Assembly (NCBI GenBank): GCA_001600615.1
Contig: BCKK01000004.1
Coordinates: forward strand, 1,824,309-1,888,308
From: Dioszegia crocea
Taxonomy: Eukaryota; Basidiomycota; Tremellomycetes; Tremellales; Bulleribasidiaceae
Length of the DNA stretch: 64,000 bases
Direction of reading: 5' to 3'
Shown: piece after piece, positions 11,848 through 22,258 of the stretch
Numbering within the stretch: the stretch's first letter is position 1
How the letters are laid out: each line of letters opens with the position of its first letter
The notes under the pieces: model-generated
Databases searched by the model: none
What the model was told of the DNA's origin: nothing
What the model saw: the letters and a program-made list of their open reading frames with translations, nothing else
Program-made: the position numbers and the translations under genes

Positions 11848-14800
11848 TCATACCGCTCCGCGCTTCATATGGACCCAATCGTAATCAGGCGGGGATCCAG
11901 ATTCGGGAACGAGCAAAGATGTAGAGCTAGTTGGCGATTCCGGTGCTTTAGGCTGAGGGGTCTCTGGCGGTTCCTGAAGAACTTTCCGAACGAGCACGGG
12001 CAACGTCGGTTTTGTGACCGGTAGCTGAGGGACGATCAGCGTCATTCAGTTATCATGATTCATCATTGCACTAGGATCCACGTCTGAGACATAACTTACG
12101 GGTAATGCCAAAACTGAGTCCTTGTACCTGCCTCGCCTATCCTCCCAAAAACTCTTTCCCGGCAACTCCCCGTTCCAGTTGACATACTCTGGGCGCTTGA
12201 TCACAGGCAGAGTCAGATGATAGACCTCCTCCAGTTCCCCAAGTACCGTCTCGACGGCTGAGGTATCCGCTGTGGCCTCCTGTAACCAGCGAATGCACTG
12301 ATACGGCCAGGTCGCGGTGGGCAGAAGTGTATTGACGAACCTGGAGAGCTCTCGAGAGCGAGAAGGGTAATCGTCACGTTTAGGATCTGCCTCTCGAGCT
12401 TTTCCTGATGATTCGATATCCTCTAGGCTCTCGAAGAAGCTAGATACCTCATCTTTGTCATCAGTCTTTCGCTCATAATGCTGGTGGTCTCAACTCACAG
12501 TGGATGGTCATCGTCTATGAATGTATCAGCGTTGACAGACTTTGGCAGCTTACTCGTAACACGTATTCTAGTAGGATATCATACTGTCGATGAAGTTGGG
12601 TGTCTAGCGGTCTACCTTCGGACCCCAGAGACTGTCCCTCTTGCAACTTTGCGAGATACATCTGCGTTCGGATGTAGAAGTTCGTTACCTTTAGCCATAC
12701 TTGGATCGCTTCGATTCGGGACATCTGACCAGTCAGCGAAACGTGCGATGCCTTCGGCATACTGACCTCTTGCGAGCTACCTGCCTGCTTCAGGTGTGTA
12801 ATGAATAGAAATCCGCTGGCAGGCTTCCGGCAGTATCGATAAGTGACCATTTCGTGAGGTTTATCCCAGTCGCAGCCTCTGCTATCGGTCGCGACGAAGC
12901 CCACAGCGGCCTCCGTATGAAGGCCGAGGTAGTGATAGAGGGGACTGGAGTACCGTGTACGCTGAGGTGCTGAATGCCGTCTGAAGAAGGACCTGATGAA
13001 TCCTCCTGCTATTGTTGCCATTGAGAACGTCTCTGGATCCGATTGAGGAGGTGTAGTCTGGAGTTGTCAGCGAGCCGACAGCCTGACAACAGCAAATTAA
13101 ACTGACGGCCAGCACTTCGCCCTTCCAATTGCCATACCCTGGGCGCTTAACCACGGGCAGATCCAGATTGTAGACGTCTTTCAACTCCTCGAGCACCTTT
13201 TCAACGCTAGAGCAATCGGCTGTTGCCTTCTGCAGGAAGCGAATATACTGGTAAGGCCAGTTGTTGACGGGCTCGTCTGGATCGATGATGCCGCGGAGTA
13301 AGTGGGGCAGACCCTCGTGGAGGTAGGGACGAGGCCAGTCGTCTCGAATAGTTCCGCATGATTCGATGTGGCTTAGCTCATGATAGAAGTTAGATAACTG
13401 GTCTTGGGATCATCAGCTATGTCCTTGAGTTTGAGGCCAGAGATACTCACAAAGGACTTCTCGAACCTATGAACTCGTCAGTTGTGTTGACTAGAGGAGA
13501 GCCATTCTAGACTTACACTCAGAAAGAAGTCCTGTAGTGTATCGTACTGCCGATGAAGGCGGATGTCGAGAGGTCTGCCTTCTGCCCCAACAGCGTGCCC
13601 TTGCCGGATCATCGTGAGGTATGCGTCTATTGAGATATAGAGGTTGGCCACCCTTGTCCAAGCGTCTACGGCTTCAATCCGTGAAATCTATCATTCAGCT
13701 ATCCAACCACGATCGTAAAGCCATCGTCTGCTTACCTCTTGCGTACCGCCTAGTTGGTCCGCCTGCTTCAAGTGAGTGATAAAAATGGACCCGCTGGCGG
13801 GCTTGCGACAGTAGCGATACGTGACCGTCTCGCGAGGATGACCCCAATCGCAGCCTTTGCTATCGGTCATTACGAAGGGCACCGCTTGGGTGTTGAGCCC
13901 CAGGTAAGGATAGAGAGGGCAGTCTGTCGGCTCCCATCGAGAACCAAAAAGCGATCTGGAGAGGGACCTGAGGTATCCTGCTGCCGTGGTCAACGAAGAG
14001 AACTCCTCCGTAGCCAACGGAGCGGGTGACGCCTGGAGTTGTCAGTTGAATATTCAAGACTCCGCTATCAGAACTCACCTGCAGGACTTCTCCTTTCCAT
14101 TCTCCATACTCCGGTCGCACGATCATAGGCAAGAAGATCTGATAAGTGTCTTCCAGATGACGAAGTCGGGCCTCGAGTGTTGATGTATCCGCCAATACCC
14201 TCTGTAGGATCCGAATGCACTGGAAAGGCCAGGTGTGACTGGGTGACGTTGTATCGATCACATGCGCGATGGTTTCCGGGTAATCCTCAGGCTCGTTCGG
14301 CCATTCTTCGTGGACGGTCTCGGACAGTTCGATATCGCCTAGAACTCTCAAGAAGCTGGAGAGTCTATCTGAGACCCGTTAGCGGCAACTCCGAATGGCT
14401 TGTTATCCACTTACAAAGTGGTATGGAGATCTTTTCGAGATCAGCAGTTTGATTGTCTAGCACTTACAGCAACCAAGAAATCGTGTAGCGGTTCGTATTG
14501 TAGGCGCAAAGTTTCATCCAACGGTTTGGAATCTTCTCCGAAGGGCGTAGTATTAATGAATCTCAATTGAAGCGCAGAGGCTCGCATATAAAGATTGGCA
14601 ACCGACATCCACACGTCGATGATCCCAATCCGGGACATCTGATGGGTCAAAACTGTGCAGCACTGCACTGTGATAGACGTACCTCCTCCTCCTTCTCCCC
14701 ATTGGCACCGCTCCATCTGAGGTGAGTGATGAAGAGCGAACGGCTCGACGATCTGCGGCAGTATCGATAAGCGTTCGTATAAAGAGGTCGTTTCCATTCG

Positions 14801-14889
14801 CAGCCAGTGCTGGTGGCGAGCACAAAAGGGAGGGCTTTGTCATGGATGCTGAGGAAGCGGGAGCAGGGGTGTGAGCCTGAGGCCAGCAT
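11848..14889 (-). CDS. Three-repeat 'GCDW-FITHLK' family protein
   Basis: One gene holding three tandem copies of the unnamed domain, in the order 14889-14079, 14032-13107 and 13057-11848. Each unit has motif 1 (G-C-[DE]-W, Y-R-Y-C-R-[KR], [SFL]-[IL]-F-I-T-H-L), an intron after Q-E or E-E, a helix segment ([IM]-S-R-I-x-x-[IV]-x-x-W), and motif 2 (W-P-[YF]-Q-x-I-R-x-L-Q, then L-P-[MV]-[IV]-x-R-P-x-Y-x-x-W-x-G-E). The units are joined by two phase-0 introns, 14033-14078 (46 nt) and 13058-13106 (49 nt), that splice GEVLQ to ASPAPLATEEF and GEVLA to TTPPQSDPETF with no stop. The middle unit has no ATG of its own near its start, which argues for a single gene. The linkers are similar to each other (AAGYLRSLSR and AGGFIRSFFR). 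The tail after the third unit is Pro/Ser-rich and ends HMKRGAV. The total is about 800 residues. No signal peptide, membrane segment or known catalytic motif is visible, and the function is unknown. Confidence 0.75.
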
Positions 14890-15462
14890 GTTATTTCTGT
14901 ATGCTTTGAGTGAGTAGAAGGGAGGGGATAATGTGTGTGAGAGATGTCCCCGTGAGATATAAGTACTCTATCCATGGGAAAGGTTGACGTCAGTGGAGCG
15001 GAAGGCGATGCGCATGACGACGATAAAGATGGCTGGTGTCTCACCTTGTCACGCTAACCGACCAGAGCTGTTCCTGAAGTTGAAATTCGCAAACCATGTC
15101 AGGCGCAGAAACCCGACTGTACCTGACCAATTTGCCACCATGAAGGCAAAAGAGGAGGGAGAGAGAGAAGGTCATGGGAGATCAAGTTAGAAGCATCTCA
15201 TTCATAGTACGTGTACATATCTACGCCGTGAGCCTGAATCAAAAGTAGGGGGATAATGAACTACAAACCAGAGAAAAAAACGAAAGTCCGAAAGAGAGAT
15301 AAACGCCTTCTCCCTATACTCCATATCTCACAATGTCCCAGCTCGCCGATGTTCACCCCTCCCCTGCTCAACGACCAATACGAGGATACCCTGACCCAGC
15401 CTGCTTCTCCCCCTTCCACCACGAACGGCCTATACACTAACCCCCATCCTCATGCTGGAATC
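14890..15462. other. Intergenic, nothing supported
   Basis: 573 bases. It contains the 5' flank of the three-repeat gene and the 3' flank of the MADS-box gene, both on the minus strand. No gene or distinctive element was seen. Confidence 0.5.
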
Positions 15463-17526
15463 TCACATTCCCATACTGAGGATCCGCCTGTCCTCCTCCC
15501 TCTGCGTCGATCCACCGGGACTGTGCCCTTGACTTGGGTGTCCAGCATGCCCATAAGGACTTTGTAGGCCCGACTGACCGCCAATACCGAGATATCCATT
15601 TCCGCCTGGCTGTTGCGATTGGCCACTGCTTGACGAGGGATAGTACGCATACTCTCCGGGGGGGTAACCGAAGGACGATTGAGTAGGTGATGGTCCGGCA
15701 CTAGAGAGATGATGAGGGGTCTGGTGGTGCTGCTGATGCTGCTGCGAATGGTGGAGATTGTGGTAATCGCCAGGATGATGCGAGGAAGGATAAGGGTAGC
15801 TAGCCGAAGCAGACATGGGGGATTGGAGAGCCATGCCTAAGTTATGAGGACTTGGCTGGCGGTGCATTTCCGGAATGGCAGGAACGGGGGGTAGATCAGA
15901 GGGTTGATTTGGCATATCGGCACCGGAGTTATTGCCGCTTCCGCCCTTGCGCTGTTTACCGCTTGGTAGGCGTTTCCTAGGTCGAGCAGACATGGGGGTA
16001 CCGTGGCCGACAGCATCGGCAGCAGAGCCTTGGTGATCGTTGAGTGTGGACATGCCGTCGGGCATGTGGTTGGACGCGGCGGCTTGTTGAGCGGATGCAG
16101 CCATGGCGGCCGATGCGGCAGCGGTGAGTTTGTGAGGCCGGATGGCGAGGCCGCCATTCTTGGCTTTGGTGGGGATGACACCGACCGATAAGGGTTGGCC
16201 GTCCGGACCGAAACCGTCGGGAGCATTGAGGCAGGCCTTGAGATCAGCGGATGTCACGATAATAGAGCGAAAAACTTACCTGGATAAGGTTCTTGCCTTC
16301 TGATTTCTGCACCAACGGCTGGAGTTTGGTCGTGGTGAAGGTATACACCAAGCCAGTCTCAGAAACAACGAGCAGGAGAACTTGGGTCCCAGTCAGGATG
16401 GAAAGTTCGTATGCCTGTTGAATCAGCTTTTGTCTATCGGAGCCAATTACTGGGCAAGGGGTCCAGGTCGCAAAGGCAAGAGAAGACAGAAACTGACCTT
16501 CTTCATAATCCCCGCCTTCCGCTTAGAGAAGGTGATATGCCTTCTGCTCTTATCGCCAATATACTCAATACGAATCTTACGCCTGCCATTCTCTCCGTCC
16601 TTGTCGACAAATGTGAATCCCCCGGGGACATCTTGGAACTTGTTGCGCTTCTTAGGTCCGGCACCTTCTTCTGCAAAAGTTAGCGTTGTTCCCTCAAGCA
16701 GCGCAGGAAGAGACTGAGGAGCAGGAGACAGTGAAGAGAGTGACAATGAAGAGGGACAATGAAGAGTGTGACAATGAAGAAGGAGACAGTGAGGTGAGAG
16801 GGAACACTGGAAAAGGAGAAGAAGACGAGGGATTAAGAGACAGCAAAGGAGGAAGAGTATCCATCGGGAAAGATAGCTCACCATCCTCTTCATCGTCATC
16901 CTCTCCACCATCCATCCCCGTCTCAGCTTGGAACATATCGTCAACATTCACAGGATTCGGGTGGATACCTGAGCCCGAGCTAGGCAAGGACATCTGAGGC
17001 TGAGGGGTGATGGGCCGATGCTGCAATTGAGGAGTAGACAGCTCATTTTCTATGAATCAGCACTTATCCCCATCGTCTCGGTAGAACACAACTCACCTCC
17101 AGAGTCTTCCTTGGTATGTCCGAAATCACGCATATCAACACCTACACCCTCTCCGAAATCATGCAGAACCTCCATATCCAACGCTCCGGTCGTATCGGCA
17201 TCAACATCCCCCTCGGGTCCAGGCGAGTTGGTGTATTCATTCATGGTGGAAAAGTTCTCCTCTTGGGCTGGGGGTGGAGGAGGGGAAGCGAGAGTGGACG
17301 ATTGGGGAAAGGCGGGAGTTGGCGTAGTGAGGGTTATAGTAGGGGAAGATTGGGCTTGGATGTCGTCCATACAAGAATGTGGGCCGAGATTGGGCGTGAA
17401 GGCGGGTGAGGGAGGGTAGGGTGTATATGTGGGGTCCCGAGGATGAGAGGAATGCTCAGTGTTGTCTTGAGCTGGGGTGGACTGAGACAGGTGTGGGTGA
17501 GGTATGTATAGGGTAGGTATGTTCAA
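15463..17526 (-). CDS. SRF/MCM1-type MADS-box transcription factor
   Basis: The DNA-binding MADS box is split by an intron. One part is GRRKIRIEYIGDKSRRHITFSKRKAGIMKK (about 16590-16500). The next is AYELSILTGTQVLLLVVSETGLVYTFTTTKLQPLV, ending LIQ before a 43-nt intron. The I-E-Y-I-x-D-K-S-R-R-H-I-T-F-S-K-R-K and T-G-T-Q-V-L-L-L-V residues are diagnostic of type I (SRF/MCM1) rather than MEF2-type boxes. An N-terminal region of about 200 residues is Pro/Ser/Thr-rich and acidic. The C-terminal 260 residues are low-complexity, with His/Gln-rich (HHSQQHQQHHQ) and Tyr/Pro/Ser/Gly-rich stretches typical of activation domains. In fungi such factors bind CArG-like sites with partners to control mating, cell-cycle and metabolic genes. 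The stop is at 15463. The start at 17526 (MNIPTLYIPHPH) is the first in-frame ATG, but an upstream exon is possible. Confidence 0.88.
16686..16860 (-). repeat. Degenerate GACAATGAAGAG/GAGACAGTGA repeats within a MADS gene intron
   Basis: On the plus strand, words such as GACAATGAAGAG and GAGACAGTGA recur several times in about 170 bases, between the exon ending EDDDEED and the exon starting EEGAGPKKRN. This makes the intron several times longer than others in the window. It looks like short-unit expansion and has no coding sign. Confidence 0.55.
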
Positions 17527-18453
17527 GAGGTGCTGAAGACGTGTCAGCGATGGTCTCTAGCCGGGGGTCAGTTTGGAGGTAGAGGGCAGGCGTGAGGAAA
17601 CAAGAGTGGTGAGATGGGGATGAGGTGAGATGTAAACAACAACAACGTTCCGCCAGGCGGTCCCGGCGTTCCCAACGTTCCCGCCCTTTTCACCAATCGC
17701 GACAACAAGCATAAGCATGATTCCCTCCCTTGAACATCCGCCTGCTCACCCTCACTGTCATAGACGGTGGACGACCTCCACCGATTGACAAGACAAGTGA
17801 ACCATCATCATCATCCCAAAGGAGTAACCATCCTCTTTTCCCCCTTTGGGCGGGTTGCCTCTTTGAGGCGAAACCTGGGGGTGTGTTGTTGTTGTCATAT
17901 CCCGCCTCGTTCCCTCGCGCCTGTCTTTCCCCGCTGGCTCCAACGGTCGCGTAGAAAAGGGAGAGACTTACCTTATAGTTGTATGTATATGGATGTAACC
18001 GTATGGGTAGATGGGCAAGTGGCGAGGGCGAGGGGAAAGGCGCGGGGGGGGCTTGTTGACTCCCTCTGTCAGCCGGCGGTTCTATATTGCCGAAAGAGGC
18101 AGAAAATGAGTGTGGCACTTTTGGGTGGCGACGCACGGACTCCCTCAACCCTGAAACATCACCTCGAGATAGCCATAGTGGCAAAGACTACGAGCATGCA
18201 TGCAGAGGCTAGCGATATAAAATAGAGATGTGACGGGAATGCAGTGTTGCAGCTGCTTCTGCTTATGTCTATGATAGGACAAGGCGGAGGGTTAGAAAGA
18301 TTCAAATCGGGAACATCTCTCCAAATCTCTCCCGTTGGCTGGCTGAGTGTTTCATCTACGTCACATGCCTGAAGATCTGCTTCCGGTGAGCCTCGATCTA
18401 TAGCTTCATCATACATCTCCTCTTCCCTCGAAAGTTACCTACGTATAGCCAAC
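17527..18453. promoter_or_regulatory. Divergent promoter region, MADS factor and aldo-keto reductase
   Basis: About 930 bases between divergent starts. Open frames here overlap each other on both strands and look like chance. Near 17640-17690 there is a GTTCC-rich stretch (CGGCGTTCCCAACGTTCCCG). No defined binding site could be assigned. Confidence 0.4.
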
Positions 18454-19540
18454 ATGACCGCACAGAGCGTTGAGAAGCTCAGCCTTGAGACTCGTCTGAT
18501 CCTTAATAACGGCTCAAAAGTACGCCACACCTTGTATCCTATCATCTCTCGTCTAGTCGCTAATCTTCCAGATCCCTCAACTGGGTTTCGGCGTATATCT
18601 CTCCCCACCCGAAATAGCCACAAAGACCGTCACTTCAGCTCTTGAAGCAGGGTATAGACATATTGATTCGGCCCAGTGGTACTTGTACGTCCCCCCCGCC
18701 CACAAATCTTGGCCTAGCTGATCGCCAGTAATGAAGCGGAAGTCGGAACCGCCGTGCAGAAGTCATCCGTACCCCGATCTGATGTCTTCCTCACTACAAA
18801 GCTGGGCCATGCGGACAAAGTGCAAGAGCGGCTAGATGAGAGTGTAGGCAAGATGGATCCCGAGAGCGCATATGTCGACCTGTTTTTGATTCATGCGCCG
18901 ACGGCGGGGCCTGAGAAGCGGAAAGAGCAATGGGCAGCTATGGAAGGTTTGGTCAAAGATGGGAAGGCCAAAGCGATCGGAGTGTCAAACTAGTGAGTCA
19001 TCTCTGTACTGTTCATCGAGTAGAATACTGATGCGACTAGCGGCGTGAAGCACCTTGAAGAATTGGAGAGCTACGCCAAGATCCCTCCGGCGATCAATCA
19101 GATCGAGGTGAGCTCATACACCCACTTGGTATACCTAACAAGCTGATAAGAAAGCTACACCCGTGGTGTCAACAACCCAAGATCGTAGCCTATTGCCGAC
19201 AACACAACATCGCCCTCGAGGCCTACTCTCCTATGGTCCAAGGCACCAAATCGTCCGATCCCACCCTGGTCAAAATCGCCGAAAAGACAGGCAAGAGCTG
19301 GGCGCAGGTGTTGATTAGGTGGAGTCTGCAGAGGGGGTGAGTCTGATTCAGGCATTAATTAGTCAGCAGGATCTCCGCTGATGGTCCAGATTCATCCCCT
19401 TACCCAAGTCCGATACGAAAGAACGAATCATCGCCAATACTCAACTCTTCGATTTCGAGCTTAGTCAGGATCAGATGGAGGCTCTGAATGCGCTGGATAA
19501 GGACGAGCATGTGTGTCTGAACCCTACGGAGTGCCCATAG
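18454..19540 (+). CDS. Aldo-keto reductase
   Basis: NAD(P)H-dependent reduction of aldehydes or ketones, cytosolic, TIM-barrel. After a short first exon (MTAQSVEKLSLETRLILNNGSK) the family motifs appear: IPQLGFGVYLSPPE, GYRHIDSAQWY holding the catalytic Asp and Tyr, LTTKLG with the catalytic Lys, and LFLIHAP with the His. These are followed by KAIGVSNYG, PPAINQIELHPWCQQ, IALEAYSPM and the coenzyme-binding FIPLPKSDTKERI. The end CLNPTECP is followed by TAG at 19538-19540. Five or six exons give about 280 residues, the usual AKR length. It converges on the ATP-grasp gene of the mycosporine set, 441 bases away. A role in reducing an aldehyde intermediate there is inference only; many AKRs are general stress detoxification enzymes. 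Confidence 0.9.
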
Positions 19541-19981
19541 AGTATCAATCCTAGTTCAGGGGTAGACTAAAAGGAGTGCGACTGCACTACAGTATGCATA
19601 TAATGCGTATATTTGACATGTGGGGATGATGGTTTTGGATTCTCTGCTCTGTTTTCTATGTTCTATACACCTCCCATCACCAGTCAAAATCCGCAGGAAG
19701 ACATTGTATGGTAGTGAGGAGGGGGAACTGAGGTTGAGAGGCGGAACCCTTGAATACCCCTTCTCTACCCTTTATTACGCTTCGAAGATTCGGCCTGTGC
19801 TGACATTGAGCTAGTTTATCAGCAAGCATTCTCCGGGGGAGGGGGAGAGTAAGAGTGAGGGTTAATGCGAGGGTGAGGGTAGTTGGGAGTGGAGGAGAAG
19901 GAAGAAGGGTAAAGAGGAGGAGGAGGAGATGCTTGACGAAGGACTAGACGTATTCCTCTCGACTTCTCAGACTGAATCTTT
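19541..19981. other. Intergenic between convergent genes
   Basis: 441 bases, with purine-rich GAGGGTGAGGGT-type low complexity near 19840-19930. A further 3' exon of the ATP-grasp gene is possible here, because its last coding bases (AGGGTAAGT) resemble a splice donor. Confidence 0.4.
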
Positions 19982-21819
19982 CTAACTTACCCTTGTCCAT
20001 TTCTTCCCCTTTATCAACTGCCTCAACAGCAACCTCGGCCAAAACACATGCCACAATACCAAAAAAGGCACCCAATCATCCGCCACTAGCGTCGGATCGA
20101 TCCTGACCACCCAAGGCGACTCCACAGGCCTCAAATCCGCCCTCTGACCAATCGGCGAACACGCAGGAAGGGAAGGGTGGATACGTTCCAGAACCTTTGG
20201 GGAAGAAAAGAAGTATGGGAGATAACGCATGATGAGGTCGTTATAGATCCAAGATCTGGGTCGGGTACCAGATAGGGGTCTGAGAACAGCACGATGATAT
20301 GCCGTATCAGGGTCTAAATCATCTTCATCCCCTTCATCATCGTAACATTTGGCAATCCCGTCGAGCGGAAGAAGGATGATGGCTGTATGGGCTCGAGCGT
20401 TACATTCGATAGGATACAATTGACCGTCCGCTGTAGAGAGGATGAAATCGAAAGAGAAGTGTCCGGTGAGTCCGCGGGTGGACTCGGATGAGGGTGTAGA
20501 GGATCGATTGGGAGATGGGGAAGTTGGGGTGGATGGAGAAGAGGGTATTGGATCGTTTTGGAGTTTGTTCAGGAATGTGGTTGTCCATTCTTCGGCTAGG
20601 CGACCGGTGCTGGATGTAGTGGAGTTTTCGTACGTCATGAGCATGTCGTTAGACGGGGCAGCGACGAATGAGGTTAGGCGACCGCGAACTACCGAGGCGT
20701 GGGTACACCATTCTGAGGGATCAGCGAAGTTCAAGTCCCAACCTTGCGGACAGAGAGGCAAGGCTCACCTTGACCCGGAATGAACTCCTGGAAGACATAG
20801 GGGTTCTCTTTGGTGATCGCCGACTTAAGACCCTTTAACCATTCCCCCGTCTTCCTCAATTCGGACCCATCACCTTCCAATGGGAAAAGTGTCATATCTC
20901 CCCGATTCTCATCAAGGCCCATACACTTCAACACAAATTGCCTCCCTTCCTTCTCCCCCCTCGCCCTCTGCTCTTCACTAAGGAAATCCATTGCTTCCTG
21001 AACACTCTCCACCATCCGTCCACCTGGAATCTTCATCCCCAATCGATCTACAAGACCCATAAATCGATCTTTATCGTGTAGATCCCGCATAGTTTCTGGA
21101 TCTTGGATGAATGTTCGACATTTCCCTTGGGTAGCCTCAAACATTTCGTCCGCAGCTAACGAGTCTTCAACGGACGAAGCAACGCCTGAGACTGGAATGA
21201 AGAGGTCTGCAGAGTGCAGTTGGGCGATATGGAGTAAAGCGGCAGAGTAGGCAGAGTAGGATGTTGAGGCGGAAGGGAGGAGGTGGAAGGCTGATAGTGA
21301 GGATGAGAATCTAAGTGGGCAGTATTCACCCCAGCTGTAGATATCAGCGTAGTCTCAATGACTTTTAGTTGAGCTTGGACATGGCTTTGACCCTCGTTAC
21401 ATTACAGCTTCAGCAGCAGATCGGATTATCAGGAGAGGTCACACGTAGCACTAGCCTGATTGAAGAACTTACCCCTTTTCTTCAACCCCAATAACCTCCC
21501 ATCCAGCCCTTTTGAAAGCTCTAGCAAGCCTGTACATCAACATCAGATCTCCTGAACAGCGCTGAGCAGGAACAATCACTCACATCAACCCCTTCGTCAT
21601 CCTCCCCCCACTAATAATCACACATCCCTTCTTTTCCCTCTTTTGCGCCTTTCCTTCAGCCCGAGAACCCATCACGCCTCCAACTCGCTTCTTAATCGCA
21701 TCATGTGCCAGGCAGGCAGCCACCGCAATCAGACTGACGGGGAGGAGCAAGATGGATAAGAGGGGTAAGACTAAGCCGGCGAGGAGGGCCTGGAAGTTGT
21801 CGGGGGCTCGACGGGGCAT
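19982..21819 (-). CDS. ATP-grasp ligase, mycosporine-type (MysC-like)
   Basis: ATP-grasp enzymes of this subgroup couple an amino acid to 4-deoxygadusol, making a mycosporine by carboxylate activation. The N-terminus has one hydrophobic segment (about residues 9-37, ALLAGLVLPLLSILLLPVSLIAVAACLA), probably a membrane anchor. A Rossmann-like start follows (KKGCVIISGGRMTKGLM, then WGEYCPLRFSSSLS). The ATP-grasp body shows DLHDKDRFMGLVDRLGMKIPGG, RQFVLKCMGLDENRGDMTLFPLE, and NPYVFQEFIPGQ. After an intron come EWCTHASVVRGRLTSF, MLMTYEN, LTGHFSFDFIL and the metal/ATP site segment DGQLYPIECNARAHTAI, hallmarks of the mycosporine ligase group. It lies head-to-tail with the cyclase gene upstream. The stop at 19982 may be bypassed by a further splice. 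The family is clear. The exact amino substrate cannot be read from sequence. Confidence 0.87.
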
Positions 21820-22258
21820 GGCGGAGATGCAATTGGCTGATCGGTCTGAGTCCTTTCGGATGGATCTATCGATCAGGCTCAGAACTCAGCGAGAGGGGTT
21901 GTCTGCCGATTTTCAGTGGTCGAAGAGGCGAAGAAGGAGGGAGAAAGGGGAAAATAAGCGAGCAAGTTCAACTCTTCTCTCCCCCGATTCGTCTCCTCCT
22001 CGGTGATGATCCGAGCTCGCCTGATGTCATCGGATCGGGAGCTCTACTGCTTCACTCTCATGGACCCAGTCAGGGTGAAGAATTGGGGTTTTCGCAAAGA
22101 CAAAGAGAGGAACGGGTAGAAGGACCGTGTACGATGTCGTTTATGCATAATGTAGAACAGAGCGATGCTTTTAAACTGGCTTTTTTGACTTCAATCTGCG
22201 CCTATCCCTTTCAATGCTACGCCTCTTCTTCTGACGTCTAGGCCTCTAACTTCTACAC
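21820..22258. other. Intergenic, promoter of ATP-grasp gene
   Basis: 439 bases between the end of the cyclase gene and the start of the ATP-grasp gene on the same strand. Nothing distinctive was recognised. It is long enough for an independent promoter, so these two are not a single transcript. Confidence 0.45.

Noticed and set aside
13021..14017. Three separate single-domain genes instead of one triple-repeat gene
   Set aside because: The middle unit has no ATG before its motif, and both junction introns splice in phase 0 without a stop. One gene is the simpler reading, though the ATG at 13021 keeps a separate third gene possible.
17690..18225. Long open frames on both strands upstream of the aldo-keto reductase
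   Set aside because: They overlap each other on opposite strands and match nothing; this is a divergent promoter.
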